Part shown: positions 47,458 through 57,279 of the stretch, piece by piece
How the letters are laid out: each line of letters opens with the position of its first letter
Position numbering within the stretch: the first letter of the stretch is position 1
Source: Zopfochytrium polystomum
Taxonomy: Eukaryota; Chytridiomycota; Chytridiomycetes; Chytridiales; Chytridiaceae
DNA length: 64,000 nt
Assembly (NCBI GenBank): GCA_025765615.1
Contig: JAIVFJ010000086.1
Coordinates: 1 to 64,000, forward strand
Direction: 5' to 3'
Position numbers and translations under genes: made by a program
The notes under the pieces: generated by a model
Databases searched by the model: none
Told to the model about the DNA's origin: nothing
The model's input: only the letters and a program-made list of their open reading frames with translations

Positions 47458-48379
47458 ATGTCTGAACCAAACAACACCTTCCCTGATGCAACTGCCTTCC
47501 AAGCCTTGATGGACCAATTACAAGCCCTTTCAAGACAGACACACCAACTTCAAGAACAAGTCCTTCACCAGCAGCACCAGCTTCAACAACACCTTCACCA
47601 ACAAGAACATCCACTCTTCCCCTGCCCCAAGCCAACCAAGCAAGAGAGCCCAAGGTTCCCAGCCCTGACAAGTTCACTGGGCTGGCCAAAGACCTCAGGA
47701 ACTTTATGGCCACTGTGGAGAATGTCATCCTTCTCCAACCTTCAAGATTTCCCAGTGAGCAAGTCAAGGTTCTTTTCACAAGCACCCTCCTGTCTGGTCA
47801 AGCTCAATCATGGTACAGATCTCTCCCAAGCACACCCACCACCCTGCAAGAGCTCTGGGAGGGGCTGGAAGCTACCTTTGGTGACCCCTACGCATCTTGG
47901 ACAGCAAGATCCAAGCTCAAGCATATCAAGCAAGGAAAGCAATCTTGTGTGGCCTACACCAACCAATTCAAGCAACTAGCCAGAGACTCTGGATACAATG
48001 ATGCAGCTCTGATGGAGCTGTACCATGATGGTCTCCATGAGTCTATCCAAGACATGCTCTCCCAGTCTCTGCACATCCCTGAGACCTTGGAAGAGTACAT
48101 TCTCCTTGCCATCAAGATTGACAACAGACTCTTCTCCAAGAGGCTGAAGCAAAGACAAGTAGGAACTGCATCAAGACCTACCCAGTCCCTCAAGCTCTTA
48201 CAGTTCCTGAACCCATGCAAGTGGATGCAGTTGAGACACTTCCTAAGGGTCCTCTGAGCCAAGAGGAGAAAACAAGGAGGGCCCAGCAGGGACTGTGTTT
48301 CTACTGTGGCTCCAAGGAGCATGCTGTCAAGGACTGCCCAAGGAAGAAGCACCCAAACTCCCAGGTCCAGGCTCACTGA
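47458..48379 (+). pseudogene. gag: Degraded gag of the deleted chromovirus copy
   Basis: Start MSEPNNTFPDATAFQALMDQ matches the intact gag at 56881. The frame is lost near 47615, regained from about 47650 (MATVENVILLQPSRFPSEQ), and lost again near 48180 before the zinc-knuckle region. The zinc knuckle (CFYCGSKEHAVKDC) is still readable before the CCCAAAC heptamer at 48352-48358. No full Gag can be made from this copy. Confidence 0.85.
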
Positions 48380-50640
48380 GGGGCAATTCCCTGGACCCTC
48401 CTCCAAGCTGCCCCTGTTTCATCACCACCACCACCACCACAAACACCTCAGATTCCAAGCCCCACCAACTCACCATGGATGTCAAGATTCAACTCTCACC
48501 CAAGTCAACCATCACAACCAAGGCCCTTATCGACTCTGGATCATCCTGCAACATCATTGATGCCACCCTTGCCAAGTCTTGTGCCATTCCCACCATCAAT
48601 AAATCCACACCCCTCAAGATCCACTTTGCCAATCATGCTCTGTTCAAGGAAATCAGCCATGAAACCAAGCTAAACCTCCACATCCAAGACTTTCCACCAT
48701 CCATGGTCAACCTGGAAGTATTGGATCTTGGCTCACCCACATTCTCTGTCATCCTGGGATTACCATGGCTGCAAGCCCAGAACCCTGACATTGATTGGGT
48801 CACTGGTCAAGTCCAACCTCCACCAATTGGAACAGTCACCCAAAACTCAAGTCAAGCCACCAAGTCTCATGCTCTCAAGCCCTTGATTCAAGATTCACAG
48901 CCAGCCAAGGCTCAAGTTCCACAGTTCACAGTTCACAGTCAAGATTCAAGTAGAGCTCATAGAGCTCACAGTCATGGCCAAGACTCTAGTTCACAGAACC
49001 CACAGTCAAAGATTCAAGTACCACAGTTCACAGTCCATATTCAAGATTCAAGTTCCACAGCTCACAGTCTTTGCCAAGAACAGAACTCTCAGTCAAAGAT
49101 TCAAGAATCACAGCTCCCAGTAAAGAATTCAAGCCCCACTGCTGATGAGCGCAGAAGGACAGACCTTGCACCTGAAGGGGGAGATGGTTTCACCCCACCA
49201 TCCAAGACACACCTTTCATTGCTTCCTGAAAGTGTGTGGGCCCATGCTATTTCCAAGGACCCCAAGCCTCACAAGATTCAAATCAGCCAAGAAGAGGAAA
49301 AACTTGAGATACTCAAGACAAGGCATGATGCAGCAACAGCTGGACACCCAGGAGAGTACAAGACATATGAGCTTGTTTCCAGAGACTTCTACTGGCCAGG
49401 CATGAGGAAGTTCATCAAGAACTATGTCAGCAGCTGTGAAACCTGTCAAAGAAACAAATCCAGCAGACACAAGCCCTATGGACTTCCGGAGCCCCTCCCA
49501 ATTGCCATCAGCCCTTGGTCATCAATATCCATGGACTTCATTGTGAAACTACCCCCATCCCATGGATTTGACTCTATCCTTGTTGTCATCTGCAGAAGGA
49601 CAAAGTTGGCCCATTTCATCCCCTGCACTGAGACTATAGATGCACAAGGAACAGCGGACCTGTTTTTGCAGCACATATTCAGGCTCCATGGGCTGCCTCA
49701 GTCAATCATCAGTGACAGAGGACCACAGTTCAGATCTCAATTTTGGAAAGCACTCACAGCAGCCCTTGGAATCAAGTCTCAACTGTCAACTGCTTATCAC
49801 CCTCAGACTGATGGACAAACAGAAAGAACAAACCAGACTCTGGAGCAGTATTTGAGGTGCTATGTCAGCTATCAACAGGATGATTGGCCCACCCTCCTTC
49901 CACTGGCAGAATTTGCTCTCAACAATTCTCTCCACTCAAGCACCCAGCTATCTCCTTTCTTTGCAACCTATGGCTTCAATCCAAGAGGAGATCTTCTGGG
50001 ACAAGAGACCCTATCCAATGTCCAAGCTCCTGCTGTGGCTTCACACTTGCATAAGCTCAAGATCATCAGCACCTTCCTGGACTCCACCCTGAAGCAAGCC
50101 CAAGAAGATGCCTCAAGATTTGCCAACACTCACAGAATGGACCATGACCTTGCTGTGGGTCAGCAAGTTTGGCTTCTGAGGAAGAACTTGCAGACCAAAA
50201 GACCAAGTCCCAAGCTAGACAACCTCAAGTTGGGACCTTTCAAGATCTTGGAGCAAATCAATCCAGTCACCTTCAAGCTGGATCTCCCTGCATCCATGAA
50301 GATCCACCCAGTTTTCCATGTCAGCCTTTTGGAGAAGTTTGTGGCCAACTCCATTCCAGGCAGAGTTGTTCCTCCTCCTCCTCCAGTTGAGGTAGAAGGT
50401 GAAGAGGAGTTTGAGGTTGAACAAATCTTGGATGCCAAGTGGTTTGGAAGGACACTCAAGTTCCTTGTCAAGTGGAAAGGTTACTCAGATGCTGACAACA
50501 CCTGGGAGAGTCAAACCTCACTCACTGCCAAGACCTTCTGCTCAAGTTCAAGACCAGGTACCCCAACAAGTTGCAGAAGAGGCCTAAAAGGGGGAGATGA
50601 TGTTATGAATCACCCTCTAGAAACCTCTGGAACCTTCTAG
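48359..50640 (+). pseudogene. pol: pol remnant: protease and integrase, no RT or RNase H
   Basis: A single open frame of about 780 codons (48295-50640) carries the aspartic protease motif ALIDSGSSCNII. It then jumps from KNSSPTADE directly to RRTDLAPEGGDGF, the residues that follow RNase H in the intact copy. Integrase remains, with its HHCC finger (GHPGEY, CETCQRNKSS) and catalytic core (MDFIVKLPPSHG, HPQTDGQTERTNQ). The chromodomain begins (VEQILDAKWFGRTLKFLVKW) but its end is frameshifted near 50507. The deletion keeps frame, so a protease-integrase fusion could in principle still be read. Confidence 0.85.
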
Positions 50641-50908
50641 AACATTCCTTCATGGACCCTTGTGCAACCTTGTGGAACCTTCTTTGCTTTCCTGACTTGT
50701 CTTGTTGTCATTGGTATCATTGGTATCATTGTATTACTAATTGCTCTTTCTGGAACTTTCTTTGAGTCTTGACAAGAAAGACTCTCAAAAGGTATAAAAG
50801 GGAGATGGGGGACCTGTCCCATCTCTCAAGTGAATTATTGTTTCCAATACAATCATCACTCCTCTCAGTTCCTTGTCTGCCTTGTCCTGTCCTGCCCTGT
50901 TCCTGACA
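50601..50908 (+). repeat. 3' LTR of the deleted chromovirus copy
   Basis: 308 bp and very similar to 47110-47417, with a few substitutions (for example CATGGACCCTTGTGC against CATGGAACCTTGTGG). Confidence 0.92.
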
Positions 50909-50913
50909 CAGAC

Positions 50914-51245
50914 CCTCTTTCTCTCAGATTAATGCCTGTGATGTCATGGTGCCGCATTTGTGTTAACCTTTCTTGCTTCTAAGATAGGGAATTCCTCTGG
51001 CTTGGTGAAGCAGATGTCTGTGTCCTAGTAGGATGAAGTAAGGAGTGTCCCATTGTCTCCCACCCCTGTGTGCCCCCTCCTTGGATTGAGTTGGAACTTC
51101 TCCTTGGAGTGAGACAAGTTGTGTCTGGTTCTGTTAAGTGGAAAACAGTTCTGATTTAATTCAACAGACACCTCTGCACACTAACTGTTCCTTGTGTTTG
51201 CCCTCTGTGTCCAACCCCCTCCACCTTAGGGCTTGTCTTTGACAG
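50914..51245. other. Spacer between the two element groups, no gene seen
   Basis: About 330 bp without coding frame or recognisable repeat. Confidence 0.5.
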
Positions 51246-51969
51246 AGTGTGAGACTACACCAAGGTCTCAGTGATAAAGTCTAGGGATTTTATTCGCAAA
51301 AACAAGCGTACCTGTCATACAACTGCAAGGATCGGGACCCCTACTATTATTCCTGGTTCTTTAGTTTCCAAGGCGTTATCAAAGTGTATTTGCAGCTAAC
51401 CCGTCTTTATTATTGGGCTTGGTTTTACTACTTTTGTCTTAACAGTTTCCGTTGCGCTCCCAACGTATTTTCTTTTTCAGTGACTAACAGAGACTGCCTG
51501 ACTGCCTAGGGATGGGGTGCCTGACAGGCTGTACCCCAAGCCCACCTAATTTATTATTTATTTTTCAGCACTTGTACATACATGCATAGGGTTGGGAGGG
51601 ACTTAGAGCATTTGTGGTGGATGCTCCAAGTCAAGGGGGTTGACTTGTCAATTTTCTCTCTCTATTTTTGGGCCATTTCTCTTTTTACTTTTTTCTTCAA
51701 TCTGATTTCTGTCCATTGGCACCAAAACAGAGTCCCTTCAAATCCATCTGGCTCACGGAGGTGAGGGTAGTGAGAGGTGGTACACACCCAGGTGAGTACA
51801 TGGTCCCTTCAGGGGCTCCTCTTAAGGAGCTGCGGGTGGGGAATGCAGCTGGCCCCACCACCAACTTTGTGACACTGCTGGCTCTGTGTTGGAGTGAGGA
51901 TCATGGGCACTCGCCCGCTGCGACGACAGTGGTGGTGGTGGCGACGACGACAGTGTTGTCGTCCCCAAC
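51246..51969. repeat. Dispersed repeat, copy 2, left part
   Basis: Matches 35924-36650 almost throughout, beginning TGTGAGACTACACCAAGGTC. It is cut by the retrotransposon insertion at 51970 and resumes after 57274. Confidence 0.8.
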
Positions 51970-52322
51970 TGTCAGGAACAGGGCAGGACAGGACAAGGCA
52001 GACAAGGAACTGAGAGGAGTGATGATTGTATTGGAAACAATAATTCACTTGAGGGATGGGACAGGTCCCCCATCCCCCTTTTATACCTTTTGAGAGTGTT
52101 CCTTGTCAAGACTCCAAGAAAGTTCCAGAAAGAGCAATTAGTAATGCAATGATACCAATGATACCAATGACAACAAGACAAGTCAGGAAAGCAAAGAAGG
52201 TTCCAGAAGGTTCCACAAGGTTCCATGAAGGAATGTTCTAGAAGGTTCCAGAAGGTTCCAGAAGGTTCCATGAAGGAATGTTCTAGAAGGTTCCAGAGGT
52301 TTCCAGAGGGTGATTCATAACA
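51970..52322 (-). repeat. 3' LTR of the intact chromovirus
   Basis: 353 bp, 45 bp longer than the LTRs of the deleted copy because a segment with TTCTAGAAGGTTCCAGAAGG is tandemly duplicated. The purine tract sits at 52323-52337. Confidence 0.93.
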
Positions 52323-55300
52323 TCATCTCCCCCTTTTAGGCCTCTTCTGCAACTTGGTGGGGTACCTGGTCTTGAACTCGAGCAGAAGGTCTTGGCAGTG
52401 AGTGAGGTTTGACTCAGGCTCCCAGGTGTTGTCAGCATCTGAGTAACCTTTCCACTTAACAAGGAACTTGAGTGTTCTTCCAAACCACTTGGCATCCAAG
52501 ATTTGTTCAACCTCAAATTCCTCTTCACCTTCTACCTCAACTGGAGGAGGAGGAGGAACAACTCTGCCTGGAATGGAATTGGCCACAAACTTCTCTAAAA
52601 GGCTGACATGGAAAACTGGGTGGATCTTCATGGATGCAGGGAGATCCAGCTTGAAGGTGACTGGATTGATTTGCTCCAAGATCTTGAAAGGTCCCAACTT
52701 GAGGTTGTCTAGCTTGGGACTTGGTCTTTTGGTCTGCAAGTTCTTCCTCAGAAGCCAAACTTGCTGACCCACAGCAAGGTCATGGTCCATTCTGTGAGTG
52801 TTGGCAAATCTTGAGGCATCTTCTTGGGCTTGCTTCAGGGTGGAGTCCAGGAAGGTGCTGATGATCTTGAGCTTATGTAAGTGTGAAGCCGCAGCAGGAG
52901 CTTGGACATTGGATAGGGTCTCTTGTCCCAGAAGATCTCCTCTTGGATTGAAGCCATAGGTTGCAAAGAAAGGAGATAGCTGGGTGCTTGAGTGGAGAGA
53001 ATTGTTGAGAGCAAATTCTGCCAGTGGAAGGAGGGTGGGCCAATCATCCTGTTGATAGCTGACATAGCACCTCAAATACTGCTCCAGAGTCTGGTTTGTT
53101 CTTTCTGTTTGTCCATCAGTCTGAGGGTGATAAGCAGTTGACAGTTGAGACTTGATTCCAAGGGCTGCTGTGAGTGCTTTCCAAAATTGAGATCTGAACT
53201 GTGGTCCTCTGTCACTGACGATTGACTGAGGCAGCCCATGGAGCCTGAATATGTGCTGCAAAAACAGGTCTGCTGTTCCTTGTGCATCTATATTCTCAGT
53301 GCAGGGGATGAAATGGGCCAACTTTGTCCTTCTGCAGATGACAACAAGGATAGAGTCAAATCCATGGGATGGGGGCAGTTTCACAATGAAGTCCATGGAT
53401 ATTGATGACCAAGGGCTGATGGCAATTGGGAGGGGCTCCAGAAGTCCATAGGGCTTGTGTCTGCTGGATTTGTTTCTTTGACAGGTTTCACAGCTGCTGA
53501 CATAGTTCTTGATGAACTTCCTCATGCCTGGCCAGTAGAAGTCTCTGGAAACAAGCTCATATGTCTTGTACTCTCCTGGGTGTCCAGCTGTTGCTGCATC
53601 ATGCCTTGTCTTGAGTATCTCAAGTTTTTCCTCTTCTTGGCTGATTTGAATCTTGTGAGGCTTGGGGTCCTTGGAAATAGCATGGGCCCACACACTTTCA
53701 GGAAGCAATGAAAGGTGTGTCTTGGATGGTGGGGTGAAACCATCTCCCCCTTCAGGTGCAAGGTCTGTTCTTCTTGACAGGGCATCAGCCACAGTGTTAA
53801 GGTGGCCAGGAGAATAGCACAGCTTAAAGTCATACTCAGAGAGCAGTTCAGCCCACCTGGCATGCCTCTGCTTGAGCAACCTCCTTGCCCTGAAGAAGGT
53901 GAGGTTCTTGTGATCCGAATAGACAGAGATGTTTTTAGAACCAGCCAAGTAGTGTCTCCAGAATTTGAATGCTTCCACAATTGCAAGCAACTCCTTGTCA
54001 TGGACTGTGTAGTTACACTCAGCACTGTTCAGCTTCCTGGAGTAATATGCCACTGGATGCAGAGGAGCAGAGGGGTCCTGAGAGCTTGGCTGGGACAGAA
54101 CAGCGCCAAGGGCATAGTCTGAGGCATCAGTTTCCAAGGTGAAGGGAAGCAAGGGATCCACATGCTTAAGGAGTGGTGCACTTGTGGTTGCTGTCTTAAG
54201 AGCTAGCCAGGCTTGCTCTGCTGCTGGGGTCCATTCAAACTTGGTGGTCTTCTTGGTGAGATCAGTGAGAGGCTTGGCTATGGCAGAATAGTTGGCAATG
54301 AAGGTTCTGTAGAAGTTGCAAAATCCAAGGAAGCTTTGAACATCCTTGATGGAATTTGGAGCCTTCCATTCAAGAATAGTTTGGATCTTGTCTGGTGCCA
54401 TGGAGATCCCTTTGTCAGACACAATGAACCCCAAAAACTCAATGGAGGTCTTGTGGAATTCACACTTCTCCAGCTTTGCATAGAGGTCATGCTGTCTGAG
54501 TCTCTCCAAGACAGTCTTGACATGTCCCATATGGCTTGCAGTGTCAGATGAAAATACCAGGATATCATCCAGGTAGACAATGACAAAAAGGTCCAGAATA
54601 TCCCTGAAGATGTCATTCATCATGCCTTGGAAAATAGCTGGAGCATTGGTAAGTCCAAAGGGCATGACCAAGTACTCAAAGTGACCGTATTTGCATCTGA
54701 AGGCAGTCTTCCATTGATCCTGGGGCTTAATTCTGACCAAATTGTAGGCACCTCTGAGGTCAATCTTGGAAAATATCCTTGCATGGCTCAGTTTGTCCAG
54801 TAATTCAGAGATGAGAGGCAGTGGATAGCGGTTCTTGACTGTCATCTCATTGAGATCTCTGTAGTCCACACAGGGTCTCAGTCCCCCATCCTTCTTCTTG
54901 ACAAAAAAGATGGGAGCTCCAGCTGGTGACTTGGAAGGTTGGATGAATCCCTTGTTCAGCATTTCTTCAATGTATTCTTGGAGGGCCTTGGCTTCTGGTG
55001 GAGAGAGGTGGTACAGTGGCTTGAAAGGTGGGCTGCAAGTTTCATCCTTGAGTGGGATTTCACAGTCATAAGGCCTCTGAGCTGGTAGCAGGTCTGCCTT
55101 GGTCTTGGAAAACACATCAGCATAAGGGAGATATTCTTTTGGTAGCTTGGATGCCAGCAAAAGGTCTGATGGGTCCAGGTTGTTGTGCTCCTCAGCAGTG
55201 GGGCTTGAATTCTTGACTGGGAACTGTGATTCTTGAATCTTTGACTGAGAGTTCTGTTCTTGGCAAAGACTGTGAGCTGTGGAACTTGAATCTTGAATGT

Positions 55301-55979
55301 GGACTGTGAACTGTGGTACTTGAATCTTTGACTGTGGGTTCTGTGAACAAGAGTCATGGCCATGACTGTGAGCTCTATGAGCTCTACTTGAATCTTGACT
55401 GTGAACTGTGAACTGTGGAACTTGAGTCTTGGCTGGCTGTGAATCTTGAATCAAGGGCTTGAGAGCATGAGACTTGGGGGCTTGACTTGAGTTTTGGGTG
55501 ACTGTTCCGATTGGTGGAGGTTGGACTTGACCAGTGACCCAATCAATGGCAGGGTTCTGGGCTTGCAGCCATGGTAATCCCAGGATGACAGAGAATGTGG
55601 GTGAGCCAAGATCCAATACTTCCAGATTGACCATGGATGGTGGAAAGTCTTGGATGTGGAGGTTTAGCTTGGTTTCATGGCTGATTTCCTTGAACAGAGC
55701 ATGATTGGCAAAGTGGACCTTGAGGGGTGTGGATTTCTTGATCGTAGGAATGGCACAAGACTTGGCAAGGGTGGCATCAATGATGTTGCAGGATGATCCA
55801 GAGTCTATAAGGGCCTTGGTTGTGATGGTTGACTTGGGTGAGAGTTGAATCTTGACATCCATGGTGAGTTGGTGGGGCTTGGAATCTGAGGTGTTTGTGG
55901 TGCTGGTGGTGGTGATGAAACAGGGGCAGCTTGGAGGAGGGTCCAGGGAATTGCCCCTCAGTGAGCCTGGACCTGGGAG
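52323..55979 (-). CDS. pol: Pol polyprotein: protease, RT, RNase H, integrase, chromodomain
   Basis: Made as a Gag-Pol fusion after a -1 shift at 55985-55979; the open frame itself extends up to 56042. Order (numbered from the open-frame start): aspartic protease with ALIDSGSSCNII near residue 80, a variable Gln/Ser-rich stretch, reverse transcriptase with RPCVDYRDLNEMTVKNRYPL and the catalytic YLDDILVFS near 490, RNase H with LETDASDYALGAVLSQ, integrase zinc finger (AGHPGEYKTYELVSRDFYWP, CETCQRNKSS) and D,D-35-E core (MDFIVKLPPS, VSDRGPQFRSQFW, HPQTDGQTERTNQTLEQY). The chromodomain VEQILDAKWFGRTLKFLVKW ends near the TAA at 52323. All catalytic residues I can check are present. The fusion would be about 1519 residues, typical for this group. 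The chromodomain probably steers integration to particular chromatin. Confidence 0.95.
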   Translation of the reverse strand, partial: LPGPGSLRGNSLDPPPSCPCFITTTSTTNTSDSKPHQLTMDVKIQLSPKSTITTKALIDSGSSCNIIDATLAKSCAIPTIKKSTPLKVHFANHALFKEISHETKLNLHIQDFPPSMVNLEVLDLGSPTFSVILGLPWLQAQNPAIDWVTGQVQPPPIGTVTQNSSQAPKSHALKPLIQDSQPAKTQVPQFTVHSQDSSRAHRAHSHGHDSCSQNPQSKIQVPQFTVHIQDSSSTAHSLCQEQNSQSKIQESQFPVKNSSPTAEEHNNLDPSDLLLASKLPKEYLPYADVFSKTKADLLPAQRPYDCEIPLKDETCSPPFKPLYHLSPPEAKALQEYIEEMLNKGFIQPSKSPAGAPIFFVKKKDGGLRPCVDYRDLNEMTVKNRYPLPLISELLDKLSHARIFSKIDLRGAYNLVRIKPQDQWKTAFRCKYGHFEYLVMPFGLTNAPAIFQGMMNDIFRDILDLFVIVYLDDILVFSSDTASHMGHVKTVLERLRQHDLYAKLEKCEFHKTSIEFLGFIVSDKGISMAPDKIQTILEWKAPNSIKDVQSFLGFCNFYRTFIANYSAIAKPLTDLTKKTTKFEWTPAAEQAWLALKTATTSAPLLKHVDPLLPFTLETDASDYALGAVLSQPSSQDPSAPLHPVAYYSRKLNSAECNYTVHDKELLAIVEAFKFWRHYLAGSKNISVYSDHKNLTFFRARRLLKQRHARWAELLSEYDFKLCYSPGHLNTVADALSRRTDLAPEGGDGFTPPSKTHLSLLPESVWAHAISKDPKPHKIQISQEEEKLEILKTRHDAATAGHPGEYKTYELVSRDFYWPGMRKFIKNYVSSCETCQRNKSSRHKPYGLLEPLPIAISPWSSISMDFIVKLPPSHGFDSILVVICRRTKLAHFIPCTENIDAQGTADLFLQHIFRLHGLPQSIVSDRGPQFRSQFWKALTAALGIKSQLSTAYHPQTDGQTERTNQTLEQYLRCYVSYQQDDWPTLLPLAEFALNNSLHSSTQLSPFFATYGFNPRGDLLGQETLSNVQAPAAASHLHKLKIISTFLDSTLKQAQEDASRFANTHRMDHDLAVGQQVWLLRKNLQTKRPSPKLDNLKLGPFKILEQINPVTFKLDLPASMKIHPVFHVSLLEKFVANSIPGRVVPPPPPVEVEGEEEFEVEQILDAKWFGRTLKFLVKWKGYSDADNTWEPESNLTHCQDLLLEFKTRYPTKLQKRPKRGR

Positions 55980-55985
55980 TTTGGG
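55922..55985 (-). promoter_or_regulatory. -1 ribosomal frameshift signal at the gag/pol junction
   Basis: CCCAAAC at 55985-55979 lies in the gag zero frame as C CCA AAC, the X XXY YYZ pattern. After a 5-nt spacer, GGTCCAGG (55973-55966) can pair with CCTGGACC (55947-55940). AGGGGCA inside the loop (55958-55952) can pair with TGCCCCT (55928-55922), making an H-type pseudoknot. The gag stop (55960-55958) falls in the loop. The deleted copy carries the same arrangement from 48352. Confidence 0.75.
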
Positions 55986-56881
55986 TGCTTCTTCCTTGGG
56001 CAGTCCTTGACAGCATGCTCCTTGGAGCCACAGTAAAAACACAGTCCCTGCTGGGCCCTCCTTGTTTTCTCCTCTTGGCTCAGAGGACCCTTAGGAAGTG
56101 TCTCAACTGCATCCACTTGCATGGGTTCAGGAACTGTGAGAGCTTGAGGAACTGGGGTAGGTCTTGATGTAGTTCCTACTTGTCTTTGCTTCAGCCTCTT
56201 GGAGTAGAGTCTGTTGTCAATCTTGATGGCAAGGAGAATGTACTCTTCCAAGGTCTCAGGGATGTGCAGAGACTGGGAGAGCATGTCTTGGATAGACTCA
56301 TGGAGACCATCATGGTACAGCTCCATCAGAGCTGCATCATTGTATCCAGAGTCTCTGGCTAGTTGCTTGAATTGGTTGGTGTAGGCCACACAAGATTGCT
56401 TTCCTTGCTTGATATGCTTGAGCTTGGATCTTGCTGTCCAAGATGCGTAGGGGTCACCAAAGGTAGCTTCCAGCCCCTCCCAGAGCTCTTGCAGGGTGGT
56501 GGGTGTGCTTGGGAGAGATCTGTACCATGATTGAGCTTGACCAGACAGGAGGGTGCTTGTGAAAAGAACCTTGACTTGCTCACTGGGAAATCTTGAAGGT
56601 TGGAGAAGGATGACATTCTCCACAGTGGCCATGAAGTTCCTAAGGTCTTTGGCCAGCCCAGTGAACTTGTCAGGGCTGGGAACCTTGGGCTCTCTTGCTT
56701 GGTTGGCTTGAGGCAGGGGAAGAGCTTGATGTTCTTGTTGGTGAAGGTGTTGTTGAAGCTGGTGCTGCTGGTGAAGGACTTGTTCTTGAAGTTGGTGTGT
56801 CTGTCTTGAGAGGGCTTGTAATTGGTCCATCAAGGCTTGGAAGGCAGTTGCATCAGGGAAGGTGTTGTTTGGGTCAGACAT
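55958..56881 (-). CDS. gag: Gag nucleocapsid protein of the chromovirus
   Basis: 307 residues. Gln/Leu-rich coiled-coil N-terminus (QALSRQTHQLQEQVLHQQHQ), then the retrotransposon Gag domain with FTSTLLSGQAQSWYRSL and ELYHDGLHESIQDMLSQ. The C-terminal CCHC zinc knuckle CFYCGSKEHAVKDC is followed by a basic tail for RNA packaging. The stop is at 55960-55958; a fraction of ribosomes would shift to Pol 18 nt earlier. The ATG at 56881 is 41 nt inside the 5' LTR boundary. Confidence 0.93.
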   Translation of the reverse strand: MSDPNNTFPDATAFQALMDQLQALSRQTHQLQEQVLHQQHQLQQHLHQQEHQALPLPQANQAREPKVPSPDKFTGLAKDLRNFMATVENVILLQPSRFPSEQVKVLFTSTLLSGQAQSWYRSLPSTPTTLQELWEGLEATFGDPYASWTARSKLKHIKQGKQSCVAYTNQFKQLARDSGYNDAALMELYHDGLHESIQDMLSQSLHIPETLEEYILLAIKIDNRLYSKRLKQRQVGTTSRPTPVPQALTVPEPMQVDAVETLPKGPLSQEEKTRRAQQGLCFYCGSKEHAVKDCPRKKHPNSQVQAH

Positions 56882-56908
56882 GATGGCAGAGAGTAGTGGG
56901 AGAGGGTG

Positions 56909-56919
56909 AAGTGAATTAT
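56909..56919 (-). promoter_or_regulatory. Primer-binding site complementary to the element's own transcript start
   Basis: Adjacent to the 5' LTR (2 nt away), ATAATTCACTT is the exact complement of AAGTGAATTAT at 57002-56992, the predicted 5' end of the transcript about 30-35 nt after the TATA box. It does not resemble the TGG-start expected of a tRNA 3'-end site. This is the arrangement known for Tf1 self-priming. Confidence 0.68.
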
Positions 56920-56921
56920 GA

Positions 56922-57274
56922 TGTCAGGAACAGGGCAGGACAGGACAAGGCAGACAAGGAACTGAGAGGAGTGATGATTGTATTGGAAACAATAATTCAC
57001 TTGAGGGATGGGACAGGTCCCCCATCCCCCTTTTATACCTTTTGAGAGTGTTCCTTGTCAAGACTCCAAGAAAGTTCCAGAAAGAGCAATTAGTAATGCA
57101 ATGATACCAATGATACCAATGACAACAAGACAAGTCAGGAAAGCAAAGAAGGTTCCAGAAGGTTCCACAAGGTTCCATGAAGGAATGTTCTAGAAGGTTC
57201 CAGAAGGTTCCAGAAGGTTCCATGAAGGAATGTTCTAGAAGGTTCCAGAGGTTTCCAGAGGGTGATTCATAACA
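56922..57274 (-). repeat. 5' LTR of the intact chromovirus
   Basis: 353 bp and apparently identical to 51970-52322. TATAAAAG reads on the minus strand at 57038-57031. Confidence 0.93.
57031..57038 (-). promoter_or_regulatory. LTR TATA box
   Basis: GGTATAAAAGG on the minus strand, about 30-35 nt before the AAGTGAATTAT segment at 57002. Confidence 0.6.
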
Positions 57275-57279
57275 CCAAC

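Larger units (their letters stand above)
47105..50913 (+). mobile_element. Ty3/gypsy chromovirus, internally deleted copy with CAGAC target duplication
   Basis: LTRs of 308 bp at 47110-47417 and 50601-50908 begin TGTTATGAATC and end CCTGACA. The direct repeat CAGAC flanks the element (47105-47109 and 50909-50913). The purine tract AAAAGGGGGAGATGA abuts the 3' LTR. Compared with 51970-57274, about 1.4 kb containing reverse transcriptase and RNase H is missing and gag has at least two frameshifts. It cannot move on its own but keeps LTRs, the gag/pol frameshift signal and integrase. Confidence 0.93.
51965..57279 (-). mobile_element. Intact Ty3/gypsy chromovirus (Tf1/sushi-type) with CCAAC target duplication
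   Basis: The element lies between direct repeats CCAAC at 51965-51969 and 57275-57279, inside dispersed-repeat copy 2. LTRs of 353 bp (51970-52322 and 56922-57274) appear identical by eye. Transcription runs right to left. Gag (307 codons) and Pol (open frame of 1239 codons) are uninterrupted and overlap in a -1 relation. Integrase follows RNase H and ends in a chromodomain, placing it among the chromoviruses. Intact frames, matching LTRs and a clean target duplication indicate a recent insertion that may be active. Confidence 0.95.
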
